This document shows, piece after piece, positions 17,936 to 27,377 of a stretch of 64,000 nucleotides of DNA (its first letter is position 1; each line of letters begins with the position of its first letter). Under the pieces are notes generated by a model. That model did not search any database. It was not told the origin of the DNA and saw only the letters and a program-made list of their open reading frames with translations. The DNA is taken from assembly GCA_017614505.1 (NCBI GenBank), contig JAGABT010000013.1, positions 1 to 64,000 of the forward strand, written 5' to 3'. This DNA is from Selenomonadaceae bacterium (GTDB taxonomy: Bacteria; Bacillota; Negativicutes; Selenomonadales; Selenomonadaceae). Position numbers and translations under genes: made by a program.

Positions 17936-17973
17936 AAAAACCCTGAGGAATTTCGGTTCCACAGGGTCTTTTT
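17936..17973. terminator. Bidirectional terminator between ald and the chemoreceptor gene
   Basis: ACCCTG-a-GGAA, loop, TTCC-a-CAGGGT, flanked by A5 on the left and a T-rich run on the right. It serves the convergent genes ald and the MCP gene. Confidence 0.85.
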
Positions 17974-17988
17974 TATGCTGCTTTCATT

Positions 17989-19680
17989 TTACAGATTGAA
18001 CTTCGCAACGTCATTCTGCATATCCATAGCGAGCTCGGCAAGACTGCGGCTGGCTTCAGCAATTTCCTCCATCGTAGCGGTCTGCTCCTCGGTGGCGGCG
18101 CTGACGCTGGTTGCGTGGTCGCTGGATTTACTGGTAGTTTTCTGCACGCGTTCGACAGCGCTCAGAATTTCGTGGCTGCTGGCATTAACCGCCTCGATAT
18201 GCTCTATACTGCGGCGGACATTTTCAGTGAGCTTGTCAACCTGATTTTCTATACTGCGAAAAGCCTCGCCCGTCGCCAGCACCGAATCCATACCTTCCTT
18301 GACGCTGTTGTTGCCGCGCTCAATCGACTCGACCGCCGAAACAGTATCCTGCTGAATCGTGACGATAAGCTGGGAAATATTCGCCGCCGCCGCGCCGGAC
18401 TGTTCAGCGAGCTTGCGGACTTCAGACGCAACGACCGAAAAGCCCTTGCCGTGTTCGCCAGCGCGAGCCGCCTCAATCGCCGCATTCAGCGCCAGCAAAT
18501 TCGTCTGTTCAGCAATTTCAGAAATGGTGCCGACGATTTTTCCAATTTCGTCCGAGCGCCTGCCGAGATTGCCGACGACCTGCGCGGAATTGTTGACCTG
18601 CTCGGTGACATTTTTCATCATGTCGATAGCGATGTTGACTTTTTCCATACCGGCAGCGGCATTTTTCGCGCTGTTTACCGCCGCGTTGTTCATATCGCCC
18701 GCTTCCGCGTGAAGGGCGTGCATTTTCTCGCGCATATTTTCAATCGTGCTCTGTAAAACGTCAACCGTCTGGGACTGCTCAGCCGCCGCCTCCGTCATTT
18801 CCGTTGTATTCTGCGCGACCATGTTTATCGATTCGGTACCCTGCTGCGAACTGGCGGTGAGTTCCTGCGAAGACGCCGCAACTTTTTCAGAACTGCGGGC
18901 AACGCCTATCAGCAAATCCTTCAGCTTCTGCCGCATGTCGTTGACGCCGCCAGCAAGCACGCCAATTTCATCGCTGCTTTGAATCGCCAAATCCGCAATG
19001 CGCAAATCGCCGCCCGCAATTTTCTTCATCGCCATGATAATTTCATCAATCATTCCAATTATCTTGCCGATAAAAAATCTCAGTGCGCCAGCCGAAATCA
19101 GCACGATAACCAGCGCCGCAACGACCGTCGAAAAAATAAAATTATTTATAACGTCGTCCATTTCGTTTTTTTGGGTGCTGACGCCAACGAAAAGCATTCC
19201 AAGAATCTGTCCCGACGCACTCTTCAGCGGACGATAAGCGGCGTGGTGTTCCTCACCCATAACATTCGCCTGCCCGACAAAATTTTCACCGCGCGTCAAA
19301 ACCGTATCGATAACCGTTTGCGACGCCTTAGTACCAACCGAGCGCTGCCCCGCGTCATTCGTCACCGTCGTAGCAACGCGCGTATCGCCTCGGAAAATCG
19401 TAACCTTGCCGTCGCAAACCGCACTAAGCGAATCGACAACGCTGTTGGCGCCGTCCATTTTCATATCGCCCTTGTAGAGCGTGCCGTCAACAATCTGCCA
19501 GTCGCCCGCGTACCGCGAATTTATAATCTCGTTCAGCGCCTTAACGTCAGATGCCGCCTTCATTTCCAGCGCCTTTTTGAAGCCGTCGTTCGCGCTGATG
19601 TAGCCAAGAATCCCCATGCAGACGCACGCAAAAATTATCGCCAGATTTACTGCTATCGTTGATTTCATCTTCAGCCCCAT
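17989..19680 (-). CDS. Methyl-accepting chemotaxis protein
   Basis: 563-aa chemoreceptor. TM1 (about 7-27), a periplasmic single-Cache-like sensor (about 30-170, with [11 protein letters not shown] and [12 protein letters not shown]), TM2 (about 180-205), HAMP, then the signalling domain with the hairpin tip [19 protein letters not shown] and E/Q-rich methylation helices. The ATG at 19680 has GGAGG 7 nt upstream. It would feed CheA/CheW signalling to the flagellar motor, whose stator genes motAB lie at 28-29 kb. Ligand unknown. Confidence 0.93.
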   Translation of the reverse strand: MGLKMKSTIAVNLAIIFACVCMGILGYISANDGFKKALEMKAASDVKALNEIINSRYAGDWQIVDGTLYKGDMKMDGANSVVDSLSAVCDGKVTIFRGDTRVATTVTNDAGQRSVGTKASQTVIDTVLTRGENFVGQANVMGEEHHAAYRPLKSASGQILGMLFVGVSTQKNEMDDVINNFIFSTVVAALVIVLISAGALRFFIGKIIGMIDEIIMAMKKIAGGDLRIADLAIQSSDEIGVLAGGVNDMRQKLKDLLIGVARSSEKVAASSQELTASSQQGTESINMVAQNTTEMTEAAAEQSQTVDVLQSTIENMREKMHALHAEAGDMNNAAVNSAKNAAAGMEKVNIAIDMMKNVTEQVNNSAQVVGNLGRRSDEIGKIVGTISEIAEQTNLLALNAAIEAARAGEHGKGFSVVASEVRKLAEQSGAAAANISQLIVTIQQDTVSAVESIERGNNSVKEGMDSVLATGEAFRSIENQVDKLTENVRRSIEHIEAVNASSHEILSAVERVQKTTSKSSDHATSVSAATEEQTATMEEIAEASRSLAELAMDMQNDVAKFNL

Positions 19681-19746
19681 AAAAAATCCTCCCGCTGTTG
19701 CAATGTTTTTTCATAATAATAACACGCGCGCGGGAAAAAGTAAATT

Positions 19747-20121
19747 TTAATCTGGGTAGTAAGTCACGCGGGATTTGGGCGACTCGTAGACGTTGATAGC
19801 TTTCAATTTCGTCGTGCCGCTGAAAATTTCCGACGCCGCCAGCCTGTCAAAAATTATTTTAGCGAGATTTTCCGCCGTCGGGCTTTTATCTGTAAACGGC
19901 GGGATTTCGTTCAAATATCTGTGGTCGAACTCGTCAAGGATTTTGTCCAGCTCGCCTTTCAAGTCCTTGAAGTCGATTAAAATTTCCAGCTCGTTAAGTT
20001 CCCTGCCCTGCGCGACAGCCTCGATAATCCAGCTGTGTCCGTGGAGCCGCGCGCATTTGCCCGGGTAGTTCCGCAGGAAATGCGCCGCCTCAAATGCAGA
20101 TTCAACCGTCAGCTCGTACAT
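19747..20121 (-). CDS. queD: 6-carboxytetrahydropterin synthase (QueD)
   Basis: Queuosine/7-deazaguanine pathway enzyme that makes 6-carboxy-tetrahydropterin from dihydroneopterin triphosphate. 124 aa. The zinc ligands are His23 and the HGH of LHGHSW, the catalytic Cys is in GKCARLHGH, and the acid-base region is DHRYLNEIP. ATG at 20121 has GGAGG 9 nt upstream and gives the family N-terminus MYELTVESAFEAAH. It overlaps the end of the GDSL gene by 20 nt. No other queuosine genes are nearby. Confidence 0.9.
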   Translation of the reverse strand: MYELTVESAFEAAHFLRNYPGKCARLHGHSWIIEAVAQGRELNELEILIDFKDLKGELDKILDEFDHRYLNEIPPFTDKSPTAENLAKIIFDRLAASEIFSGTTKLKAINVYESPKSRVTYYPD

Positions 20122-21037
20122 AACCTTTCGCCTCCAAAAATTTTTCAATCGCCTTGCCTATAAAAATTTTCCCGCGAAGATTCGGGTGCAGACCGTCCGG
20201 CGTCAAGCCTGCGCGAAGTTCACCGGCTCTGCCTTCCAGCCCGCTTGAAATATCCACGCCGCCGTTTTCCAAAATCCAGCGATTAACTTTAGCGAGCTCG
20301 AACTGCCAGTATTTTTCGGTAAGGTAAATCCCGCGCCCGCTGATAATTTCCGCGTTCATCGGCGTTATCGTCCCAATGTACGGCGTAATTCCATTCGCCA
20401 GACATTTTTCGCGCAGGATTTTCAGACTGGCGATAACTTCCTCCGCCGTTGCGCCGCCGCGAATATCATTCAAGCCGCCGAGAATCAGCAGAACTTTCGG
20501 CTGGAAAGGCAGAACGTCGCGCTCGAAGCGCTCAATCATCATCGCCGTGGTATCGCCGCTGCGCCCGATATTTTTTATTGGAAATTCGCAGAAAGTTTCC
20601 CACTGACAGCTAAGCTGCCCCGCCGGTATGAAAGCCGCGCCGCCGTGCGTTATGCTGTCGCCCAGCGCTGCAAAAGTTACCGGCGCCTTCACGCTGAAAT
20701 ATTTCCGCTCCGACCAGTCGCTCAGCGGCTTTCTATTTTTGTCTACCGCCCGCACCTGCCAGAAATATTCGCCGACCTCCGTGAACGGCTCCCAATCCGT
20801 CATGCGGTTCAAACTTTCCGTGTTCAGCATATCCCTCACGATTTTCCCGCGCGAATCTATGACCTGTATCTGGTAAAATTCCGCGCCCGCCACCGGCTCC
20901 CACGAATACGTCGGGTAAACCTGCGAGAATGCCATTCGCTCAAATTCAGTCGTCGGACCTGGCGCCTCGCATTTGAATTTTGCCTCCGCCGGTGCGAAAA
21001 AAATCAGCGCCATTAAAACCGCCGCTAAAAATTTCAA
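20102..21037 (-). CDS. Exported SGNH/GDSL hydrolase with Fn3-like N-terminal domain
   Basis: 311 aa. A signal peptide (FLAAVLMALIFFAPAEA), a beta-sandwich fibronectin III-like segment (about 40-115, YSWEPVAGAEFYQIQV, YFWQVRAVD), then an SGNH hydrolase with GDSITHGG, NIGRSGDT, GGLND and DGLHPN giving Ser, Gly, Asn, Asp and His. It is probably a periplasmic or surface esterase acting on an acylated carbohydrate; substrate unknown. The start is TTG with AGGAGG 8 nt upstream. Confidence 0.87.
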   Translation of the reverse strand: MKFLAAVLMALIFFAPAEAKFKCEAPGPTTEFERMAFSQVYPTYSWEPVAGAEFYQIQVIDSRGKIVRDMLNTESLNRMTDWEPFTEVGEYFWQVRAVDKNRKPLSDWSERKYFSVKAPVTFAALGDSITHGGAAFIPAGQLSCQWETFCEFPIKNIGRSGDTTAMMIERFERDVLPFQPKVLLILGGLNDIRGGATAEEVIASLKILREKCLANGITPYIGTITPMNAEIISGRGIYLTEKYWQFELAKVNRWILENGGVDISSGLEGRAGELRAGLTPDGLHPNLRGKIFIGKAIEKFLEAKGYVRADG

Positions 21038-21053
21038 ATTCGCTGCCTCCTAC

Positions 21054-21083
21054 AAAAAAAGCGAAGGCGTTTCAACCTCCGCG
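21054..21083 (-). terminator. Terminator after ilvE
   Basis: Minus strand GCGGAGG, short loop, CCTTCGC (one G-U pair), then T7. It separates ilvE from the GDSL hydrolase gene. Confidence 0.8.
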
Positions 21084-21104
21084 AAAAATTTCAGCGCTGG
21101 AATT

Positions 21105-22172
21105 TTATTCAGCCGCCTCGATAAAGCCGAATTTATCTTCGACTTCGCCGGTGTGAATGCCCTCAATGTAGTCATACATTTTCTGCGTGAAGTCGCCGAT
21201 TTTGCCGCCGTTGATGACGTACTCTTTGCCCTTGTATTCCAGCAGACCGACGGGCGAAATGACAGCCGCCGTGCCGGAACCGAAAACTTCTTCAAGCGTG
21301 CCGTTGTCATGCGCCGCGATAACTTCGTCGATAGAAATTTTGCGCTCGACGACGGGATAGCCCCAGTCCGCCGCAATCTGATTAACCGTACGCCGCGTGA
21401 TACCGTCAAGAATCGAAGTCTGTTCCTTCGGCGAAGGCGAAACAATCTCGCCGTTAATCTTGAACAGAATGTTCATCGAGCCGACTTCCTCAATGTACTT
21501 GCGTTCAACGCCGTCCAGCCAGAGAACCTGGTCATAATTTTTTTCATGCGCAACCAATCCGGCGTGCAGGCTTGCGGCGTAATTCGCGGGAGTTTTAGCC
21601 GCGCCCAGCCCGCCACGTACCGCGCGGACGTATTTATCTTCGACCATGATTTTAACCGGCGCGAAACCGTGCGCGTAGTAGGCGGCGACCGGCGAAAGGA
21701 TTATCAGGAACTTGTAGGTTTTGGAAACGTTCACGCCGAGGAAATTATCCGTAGCGAAGACGAACGGGCGAATGTACAGGCTCTGCCCCTTTTCCGTCGG
21801 TATCCAGTCGCGCTCGGTGTAGATTAATTTTTTCAGACCGGTGAGCATAACGTCGAACGGCAGCTCAGGAATATCCATGATTTTCGCCGAAACATTGACG
21901 CGCTGGAGGTGCGTACTGGCGCGGAAAATAACCGGCTTGCCGTTGTGCTTGTACGCCTTGAGTCCGTCGAAAATCGCCTGCCCGTAGTGAATCGTCGTGT
22001 TAGCCGGACTAATCGCCATATCCGCGTAAGGAACGATTTTCGGGTCGTGCCAGCCGTCGGTCGGATTGTAATTCATTTCGAACATGTAATCCGTGAAATG
22101 CGTGCCGAAGCCAATCTTTGAAACGTCGGGCTTAGCCTTGAGCGTCTTAGCCTCAACAAATTTAATCTCCAT
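21105..22172 (-). CDS. ilvE: Branched-chain amino acid aminotransferase
   Basis: PLP-dependent aminotransferase making or breaking leucine, isoleucine and valine. 355 aa, fold type IV, long form. GQAIFDGLKAY, the PLP lysine region in DGVERKYIEEVGSMN, and the phosphate-binding GSGTAAVISPVG are visible. The ATG has AAGGGGG about 10 nt upstream. It is followed by a terminator. No other ilv/leu genes are close. Confidence 0.94.
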   Translation of the reverse strand: MEIKFVEAKTLKAKPDVSKIGFGTHFTDYMFEMNYNPTDGWHDPKIVPYADMAISPANTTIHYGQAIFDGLKAYKHNGKPVIFRASTHLQRVNVSAKIMDIPELPFDVMLTGLKKLIYTERDWIPTEKGQSLYIRPFVFATDNFLGVNVSKTYKFLIILSPVAAYYAHGFAPVKIMVEDKYVRAVRGGLGAAKTPANYAASLHAGLVAHEKNYDQVLWLDGVERKYIEEVGSMNILFKINGEIVSPSPKEQTSILDGITRRTVNQIAADWGYPVVERKISIDEVIAAHDNGTLEEVFGSGTAAVISPVGLLEYKGKEYVINGGKIGDFTQKMYDYIEGIHTGEVEDKFGFIEAAE

Positions 22173-22187
22173 TACAAAAATTCCCCC

Positions 22188-23273
22188 TTAATCCCTTTTG
22201 ACGTTATCGCCGTAAATCGTTTTGAAGTCGTCGCGCATGGAAATCGTAACCCAGCCATTTTTCTGAGCGAGCTTCATGCAATTCGCCGCCTTGGAAGGAC
22301 TGCCGAGTTCACGCGCGGTATCGTCGCAAAGCACCATGAACGAAAGGCTCTTGTGCTTGTTGCCGGTAAGCGTGTAGTTGAGCATGGCGGAATCGCCGCT
22401 GGAATTTCCAAACGCCAGAACCGGCTGTTTGCCAATTTCCTGCGCGATATTCAGCACCTTGTTTTCCTTGACATTCTTCATGATGAACTGCCCGCGAATC
22501 AGATAATCGTCGCGCGTGAAGTTGTAATCGAGCCCGTCCTTATCGCCCTGATTCGCCGCGCGAAATTCAGCGTCGGTGCCAATTATATTATTCGGCTTAA
22601 TTTTCAGCAAGTCGCCCGCCAGAATCCGCAGAATCGGACGGTCAGTGCCGGAAACAATGTAAACGGTGAACTCATTCGCCTGCAGGTACTTGACGACTTC
22701 GACCATTGGCAGATAAAAACTTTCGCCGTAGCGCAGGTTGCTAAGCCCTTCGACGGGTTTGCGCATAAAGTTTTTGACGTAAGCTTCAAACTCGGCGTCA
22801 GTCATTCCGGCGAAAACGGACTCCTGCGAAATTGCCTGGCGCTTATCCATATCCTTCGGGAACTTCCCCGCTGGAAAATGTCCCGCGCGAATTTCAGATT
22901 CAACAAGTTCCGCGTATTCCCTGTCGGCGTCCGAGGGAATGTAGCTGTCGTCATAGAGCGCGCGGTCGAGGTACATCATCCACTCGAAGTAGCATGGCGC
23001 CGTTTCGCAAATCAGCGTACCGTCCAAATCGAAAACCGCGATTCTGTCTTCAACGGGAATGAAATCTTTGCTGCGCTTATTCGTCACGTCCCTGACGTAA
23101 TTTTTCAGCGCGGTAATGGCTTCGGCGTCTTTGTTCCAGTACTTGAAGTTGCCGCTTTTCTTGACGGTAATTGCGGAAATTTCGTCACGCGTCGCCGCCT
23201 CGGTATCGACGAAGTACGCGCCGAAAGTCATCATTCCCGCCAGAATACCTGCCAAAATTTTCTTAGCCTTCAT
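22188..23273 (-). CDS. Exported HAD-family phosphatase, paralog 1
   Basis: 361 aa with a signal peptide (ILAGILAGMMTFGAYF... cleaved near TEAA). HAD motif I is FDLDGTLICETAP, motif II VYIVSGTDRP, and motifs III/IV are in VLAFGNSSGDSAML. It is therefore probably a periplasmic phosphomonoesterase or phosphotransferase. It is homologous along its whole length to the adjacent gene at 23277; the two are a tandem duplication. GGAGGAG lies upstream of the ATG. Substrate unknown. Confidence 0.85.
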   Translation of the reverse strand: MKAKKILAGILAGMMTFGAYFVDTEAATRDEISAITVKKSGNFKYWNKDAEAITALKNYVRDVTNKRSKDFIPVEDRIAVFDLDGTLICETAPCYFEWMMYLDRALYDDSYIPSDADREYAELVESEIRAGHFPAGKFPKDMDKRQAISQESVFAGMTDAEFEAYVKNFMRKPVEGLSNLRYGESFYLPMVEVVKYLQANEFTVYIVSGTDRPILRILAGDLLKIKPNNIIGTDAEFRAANQGDKDGLDYNFTRDDYLIRGQFIMKNVKENKVLNIAQEIGKQPVLAFGNSSGDSAMLNYTLTGNKHKSLSFMVLCDDTARELGSPSKAANCMKLAQKNGWVTISMRDDFKTIYGDNVKRD

Positions 23274-23276
23274 AAA

Positions 23277-24356
23277 TCAGTTACTCCTCCTAACGTTGTA
23301 GCCGTAAATCGTTTTGAACTCGTCGCGCATGGAAATGGTTTCCCAGCCGCGTTTTTCCGCGAAAGCCTTATCGCTCGCCGCGCGCTTGGCGTTGCCCAGT
23401 TCGCGCTCGGTATCGTCGCACAGAACCATAAAGCTCATGCTGCGGTACTTGTTGTCCTGCAGAGTGTATTCAAACATGCCGCTGTCGCCCATGGAATTGC
23501 CGAACGCCAGCACCGGCTTTTTGCCAATCTGATTCAGAATCGAAAAAATCTTGACAGTTTTGGCGTTTTCATCAACCGGCTTGCCTGAAATGACAATTTT
23601 TTCCTTGTAGCGGTCGAAGAAATGCGAGGCGGGCGCGTCTTTGTCCATTTTTGTCGAAGTGTAGACGAAATCCGAGGCAACAATCCGATCGCTCTGAATT
23701 GGCAGAATATCGCCGACGAGTTCGCGGGTTGTGTCGACGCCGCACGCCGAGTCAATGTAAACCGCAAAGCCGTTATTCGTGAGGTACGACATAATTTCAA
23801 TCATCGGCAGGTAGAAAGCCTCGCCGCGTTTGAGATTCGTCAAGCCGGTTTCGGGGTCGTTCATGAAATTTCTGACGTAAGCGCGGTATTCTTCGGGCGT
23901 CATGCCTTCGTAAGCCTTTGTCAGATAGCTGACCAGCGTTTTGCTTTCGGAGGCGGTAAGTCCAGTCTTGTTGTAAATTTTCGGCTTGATTTTTTCAGCG
24001 AATTTGCGCATTTTTTTTGGAGGCGTGTAATTTTTATCTTCGGTCGCGCGGTAAAGGAACATCGTCTCCTGAAAATAAAGCGGCGCGGTTTCGCAGTAGA
24101 AAGTACCGTCCATGTCGAAGGTTGCAATTCTGTCTTCCGGCGGAATGTAGTACGGGCTCATAGGGTCAATCGCATCTTCCACGAACTCAATAATTTTCTG
24201 CTTCGTCGGCGAATCGTCATTCCAGTACTGGAAATCCTCCGCGGTTTCTACGTGAATTGCCGCAACCTCCGCGCGGGACGCTGCCTGCACTCCTCCGACT
24301 GAACCAAACGCCAGCATTCCCGAAAGAATCGCCGTCAAAAGCTTCTTAGCCTTCAT
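23277..24356 (-). CDS. Exported HAD-family phosphatase, paralog 2
   Basis: 359 aa. It has a signal peptide (LLTAILSGMLAFGSVGGVQA), motif I FDMDGTFYCETAP, motif II VYIDSACGVD and motif III/IV VLAFGNSMGDSGMF. ATG at 24356 has GGGAG 8 nt upstream. It is 3 nt before the paralog at 22188, which has the same signal-peptide style and the same C-terminal block (SMRDxFKTIYG). The motif II loop differs (SACG against SGTD), suggesting different substrates. Confidence 0.85.
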   Translation of the reverse strand: MKAKKLLTAILSGMLAFGSVGGVQAASRAEVAAIHVETAEDFQYWNDDSPTKQKIIEFVEDAIDPMSPYYIPPEDRIATFDMDGTFYCETAPLYFQETMFLYRATEDKNYTPPKKMRKFAEKIKPKIYNKTGLTASESKTLVSYLTKAYEGMTPEEYRAYVRNFMNDPETGLTNLKRGEAFYLPMIEIMSYLTNNGFAVYIDSACGVDTTRELVGDILPIQSDRIVASDFVYTSTKMDKDAPASHFFDRYKEKIVISGKPVDENAKTVKIFSILNQIGKKPVLAFGNSMGDSGMFEYTLQDNKYRSMSFMVLCDDTERELGNAKRAASDKAFAEKRGWETISMRDEFKTIYGYNVRRSN

Positions 24357-24372
24357 AAAAACATCTCCCAGT

Positions 24373-24841
24373 TTAAAAATTATTTCGCGCCGTCTCAAGG
24401 ATTTTCGCGCAGTTAATCGACGCGCTCAGCGGCATAACCCCGCTTTCAGTTTTGCCCGCGCGTGCCGCGAATAACCGCATGCCTTGACTTTTTCCTGTCG
24501 AACGCGCATTCCAGTTTACCAGATTTGCCGGAAAAATTCAAATCCGCGTCGGCGTGGTAATCAATCCCGTCGGTAACTTTCGCGGAAACTTTATTGACGT
24601 CGGTAACCTCGCCAATTTCAGCCAGATCGAGCGTGGCGGGTTTTTCGCACAGAACTGCCTTGCCAGCCTTCAGCGCGCGAATTGCAAAATCTTTGTGCAT
24701 GGCGTGCGGCAGCGCAATGTAAACCGTGGCGAATTTTTTAGCTAATGCCGACGCTTTTTCGGCACTGCGCGGCTCGTGGCGGAGACTTTCCGCGAATCGA
24801 CCGTCAATGTACCCAATCCCGATAATTCCCCAGTTAATCAT
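24373..24841 (-). pseudogene. Decayed Gfo/Idh/MocA-family oxidoreductase
   Basis: The intact N-terminus MINWGIIGIGYI...GRFAESLRHEP, the Rossmann pieces VYIALPHAMHKDFAIRALKA and the EKPA catalytic motif are recognisable, but the frame is only 131 codons against about 330. The segments between LRHEP and SAEKA, before TVYIALPH, and most of the substrate domain are missing. After RGTRGQN-stop, a +1 shift recovers a family-like C-terminus (GKTESGVMPLSASINCAKIL) ending at 24373. At least three deletions and one frameshift make function unlikely. Its start overlaps nnrE/D by 8 nt, so it is still translationally placed in the operon. Confidence 0.8.
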
Positions 24842-26408
24842 GCGAATCGCCACCATTCTGCAGCGCGCGCAGTTTCTTAACGGCGGCGGGAAGATTGTCC
24901 AGAATGTCACCGGCGGTAAGCCCGTCGCTGAATTTTTCCGCTGCGAAATTTCCGGCGGTGCCGTGCAGGTAAACTCCAGCCAGCGGCGCAAACGGCGTCA
25001 ACTTCATAAGACCGGCAATCGCTCCCGCCAGAACGTCGCCGCTGCCAGCCGTCGCCATACCGCTGTTGCCAAGCGCCGAAATGAAAACCTCGCCATTCGG
25101 ATACGCAACGACCGTGCATTCGCTTTTCGCCACGATTATCGTATTGAGTTCCTGCGCGGCTCGGCGGACGTTCAGAATCAGCGCGCTCCTGAGTTCAGCG
25201 ACCGTTGTTTCCAGAAGCGCGGCGAGTTCGCCAAGGTGCGGCGTGATTATTGGCACCTGCCTGCATTTCTTCAAATCCTCGGCGGCGCCGTTGAATGCAA
25301 AAATTCCGTCCGCGTCCAGTACCAGCGGCTTGTCAATTTCTGCGGCTAAATTTTTCACCAGCGCGATTGTTTCAGCGTCACGCCCCAGCCCAGGTCCAAT
25401 CAGCACCGCGTCGACTTTTTCCGCGCGGCTGAGAATTTCCGCCAGCGCATTTTCGCCGGCGATTATCCCCGCCTTAATTTCGGTGAGCGGCGCCGTCATA
25501 ACTTCTGTCAGCTTGACTTCGTACAGGTCATTCAGACTTTCCGGCACGGCTAAGGTGACTAGCCCCGCGCCAGCCTTCAGCGCCGCCATTGATGCCAGCG
25601 AAGCCGCGCCAGTCATTCCGCGCGAACCCGCTGCGACCAGAATTTTCCCGCAGGAACCTTTGTGAACGTCACGCGCACGCGGCGGCAAAAGAGTTATCGC
25701 AAGGTCGTCGTCAATCAGCGTCTGGTGAAAATCTTCGTCCAAAAGTTTCGCCGGAATACCAAGGTCGTCAATAATCAGCTCGCCGACGTAATTCGCGCCT
25801 GGGCAAAGGTAGTGTCCAACTTTCGGCAAACCCAGCGCCACGGTACAAGCCGCGTTAATCGCCGCGTCGCCAACTTCGCCGGTATCGGACGCCACGCCCG
25901 ACGGAATGTCAATCGCAACAATCGGCTTGCCGGTGGAATTTGCACTGCGAATCAGCCGGAGCGCGCCTGGGCGCATTTCGCCGAAAAATCCTGTACCCAA
26001 AATCCCGTCGATAATCCCGTCGCAGAATTTCAGCGCAATCTGCAGACGCTCCCACGCCCTGTCATTTTCCAGCGCGACCATTTCAACATTCATTTCGCGC
26101 AGAATTTTAATCTGGACTTTCAGCGACTCAGTGCGGTGATTTTTGTTGCCGCTCAGAAAAACTTTGACTTTGGCGCCCCAGTTCGTAAGATAGCGCGCGG
26201 TAACCAGAGCGTCGCCGCCGTTGTTGCCGCTGCCAGCCAGCACGCAGATATTTTTTTTGTCAACGCCAGCGAAAACTTTCAGCGCCGCCTCGAAAACTTT
26301 CCGTCCGGCGCTCTCCATAAGCGACAGTTCCGGCAGTCCAAATTTTTCCGCCGCCGCCGCGTCGACTTCATGCATTTGCCGCGCCATTGCAACTTTCAAA
26401 GCTGTCAC
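24834..26408 (-). CDS. nnr: Bifunctional NAD(P)HX epimerase/dehydratase
   Basis: Repairs hydrated NADH and NADPH. 524 aa. The N-terminal YjeF epimerase domain has LAGSGNNGGDALVTARYL and the C-terminal ADP-dependent dehydratase domain has LIGPGLGRD, ITPHLGE and the glycine-rich NSGMATAGSGDVLAGAIAGL. The most upstream usable start is GTG at 26408 with only a weak site; ATG at 26387 is possible. It lies near acpS, a common neighbour of this gene. Confidence 0.92.
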   Translation of the reverse strand: MTALKVAMARQMHEVDAAAAEKFGLPELSLMESAGRKVFEAALKVFAGVDKKNICVLAGSGNNGGDALVTARYLTNWGAKVKVFLSGNKNHRTESLKVQIKILREMNVEMVALENDRAWERLQIALKFCDGIIDGILGTGFFGEMRPGALRLIRSANSTGKPIVAIDIPSGVASDTGEVGDAAINAACTVALGLPKVGHYLCPGANYVGELIIDDLGIPAKLLDEDFHQTLIDDDLAITLLPPRARDVHKGSCGKILVAAGSRGMTGAASLASMAALKAGAGLVTLAVPESLNDLYEVKLTEVMTAPLTEIKAGIIAGENALAEILSRAEKVDAVLIGPGLGRDAETIALVKNLAAEIDKPLVLDADGIFAFNGAAEDLKKCRQVPIITPHLGELAALLETTVAELRSALILNVRRAAQELNTIIVAKSECTVVAYPNGEVFISALGNSGMATAGSGDVLAGAIAGLMKLTPFAPLAGVYLHGTAGNFAAEKFSDGLTAGDILDNLPAAVKKLRALQNGGDSHD

Positions 26409-26413
26409 CCCGC

Positions 26414-27355
26414 TCAGTCAGCCGTGATAACCCACAAATATTTTTTCGCGGCGATTTGCTTAATTTTCTCAGCCTGCTCGGCGGTAAGCTGCCGCGTGCA
26501 GTAAAGTTTCGACGTATCCAAAATCAGCGGCGCATGGTGAATCTTCAAGTTCAATTCGTCCCGCGCATACTGAATCGCGTCAAGCCGGTCGTTAAAATTT
26601 TCCTCGTTCAGAAATCCGTAGAAAAGTTCCTCGTACATATCCTTCGTCTCGTCGTAGAGAATCTGCGCCTGATCCTCGCCGTACAGCGCCGCCGCAATGT
26701 CCTTGAACAGTTCCCGCGTCATCAGGTCCGAAGTTATGAAGCAGCCGCCGTTCTGCCGCAGCACATCGGCAATATTTTCGTACATATCCGCCAGCCTGTC
26801 CTGCGTCAGATAAATCATCAAGCCCTGCTCGACGATACAGATTTTGCCGTCAAAAGTATCCGCCGCCGACAAAAAAGCGTCGTTGTCCTCGGCGAGAACT
26901 TCGTCGTAAACGATATTTTTCATGTACTTCGGCTCAAGAATTTTTTTCATAACTTCATCGGCGCTGACGGCAACCGCCATGAGTTCGCCGCCGAAATATT
27001 TTCTGCCTTCGCGTGCGAAAACCATTGCGCGGGGAGTATAGCCGCCGCCAATGTCGAGAATGTTCCTGTAGTCATTCTGCTGGACGTACTGCACCGCCGC
27101 CGCGTAAACCAGTTCCTGATAGATACTGTTGACCTTCTCAATGCGGTCGTAGTCGCGCAGATTTTTTTCGCTGTAAATGTTGACCTGACCGAGTTCCTTC
27201 AAAATCCTTTTAGCTTCGGGGACTCCGGCGGACGCCAGCCACTGAAGTTTCACCTGCGCCGAGTAAGATACCATTTCCATTTCCGCTGCTGAAACTTTTG
27301 CGCCGACGGCTATAACCAGCGCGCATAGAAAAGCTGTCAATAAATTTTTGACCAA
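26414..27355 (-). CDS. SAM-methyltransferase-fold protein with a signal peptide
   Basis: 313 aa resembling the leucine-carboxyl-methyltransferase-like class I group: NILDIGGGYTPRAM (motif I) and a later IVEQGLMIYLTQD segment typical of that family. Unusually, the first 24 residues are a signal peptide (LLTAFLCALVIAVGA, cleavage near KVSA-A). The TTG start is backed by GGAGGG 7 nt upstream, so the signal peptide is probably real. SAM is not expected outside the cytoplasm, so the protein may have another ligand, or be a membrane-tethered enzyme. No function is claimed. Confidence 0.75.
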   Translation of the reverse strand: MVKNLLTAFLCALVIAVGAKVSAAEMEMVSYSAQVKLQWLASAGVPEAKRILKELGQVNIYSEKNLRDYDRIEKVNSIYQELVYAAAVQYVQQNDYRNILDIGGGYTPRAMVFAREGRKYFGGELMAVAVSADEVMKKILEPKYMKNIVYDEVLAEDNDAFLSAADTFDGKICIVEQGLMIYLTQDRLADMYENIADVLRQNGGCFITSDLMTRELFKDIAAALYGEDQAQILYDETKDMYEELFYGFLNEENFNDRLDAIQYARDELNLKIHHAPLILDTSKLYCTRQLTAEQAEKIKQIAAKKYLWVITAD

Positions 27356-27377
27356 AGCAAATCCCTCCAGAAAAAAT

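Noticed and set aside
19747..20300. Possible preQ1 riboswitch controlling queD
   Set aside because: queD starts inside the GDSL gene, so there is no free leader, and no preQ1-like pseudoknot sequence was seen.
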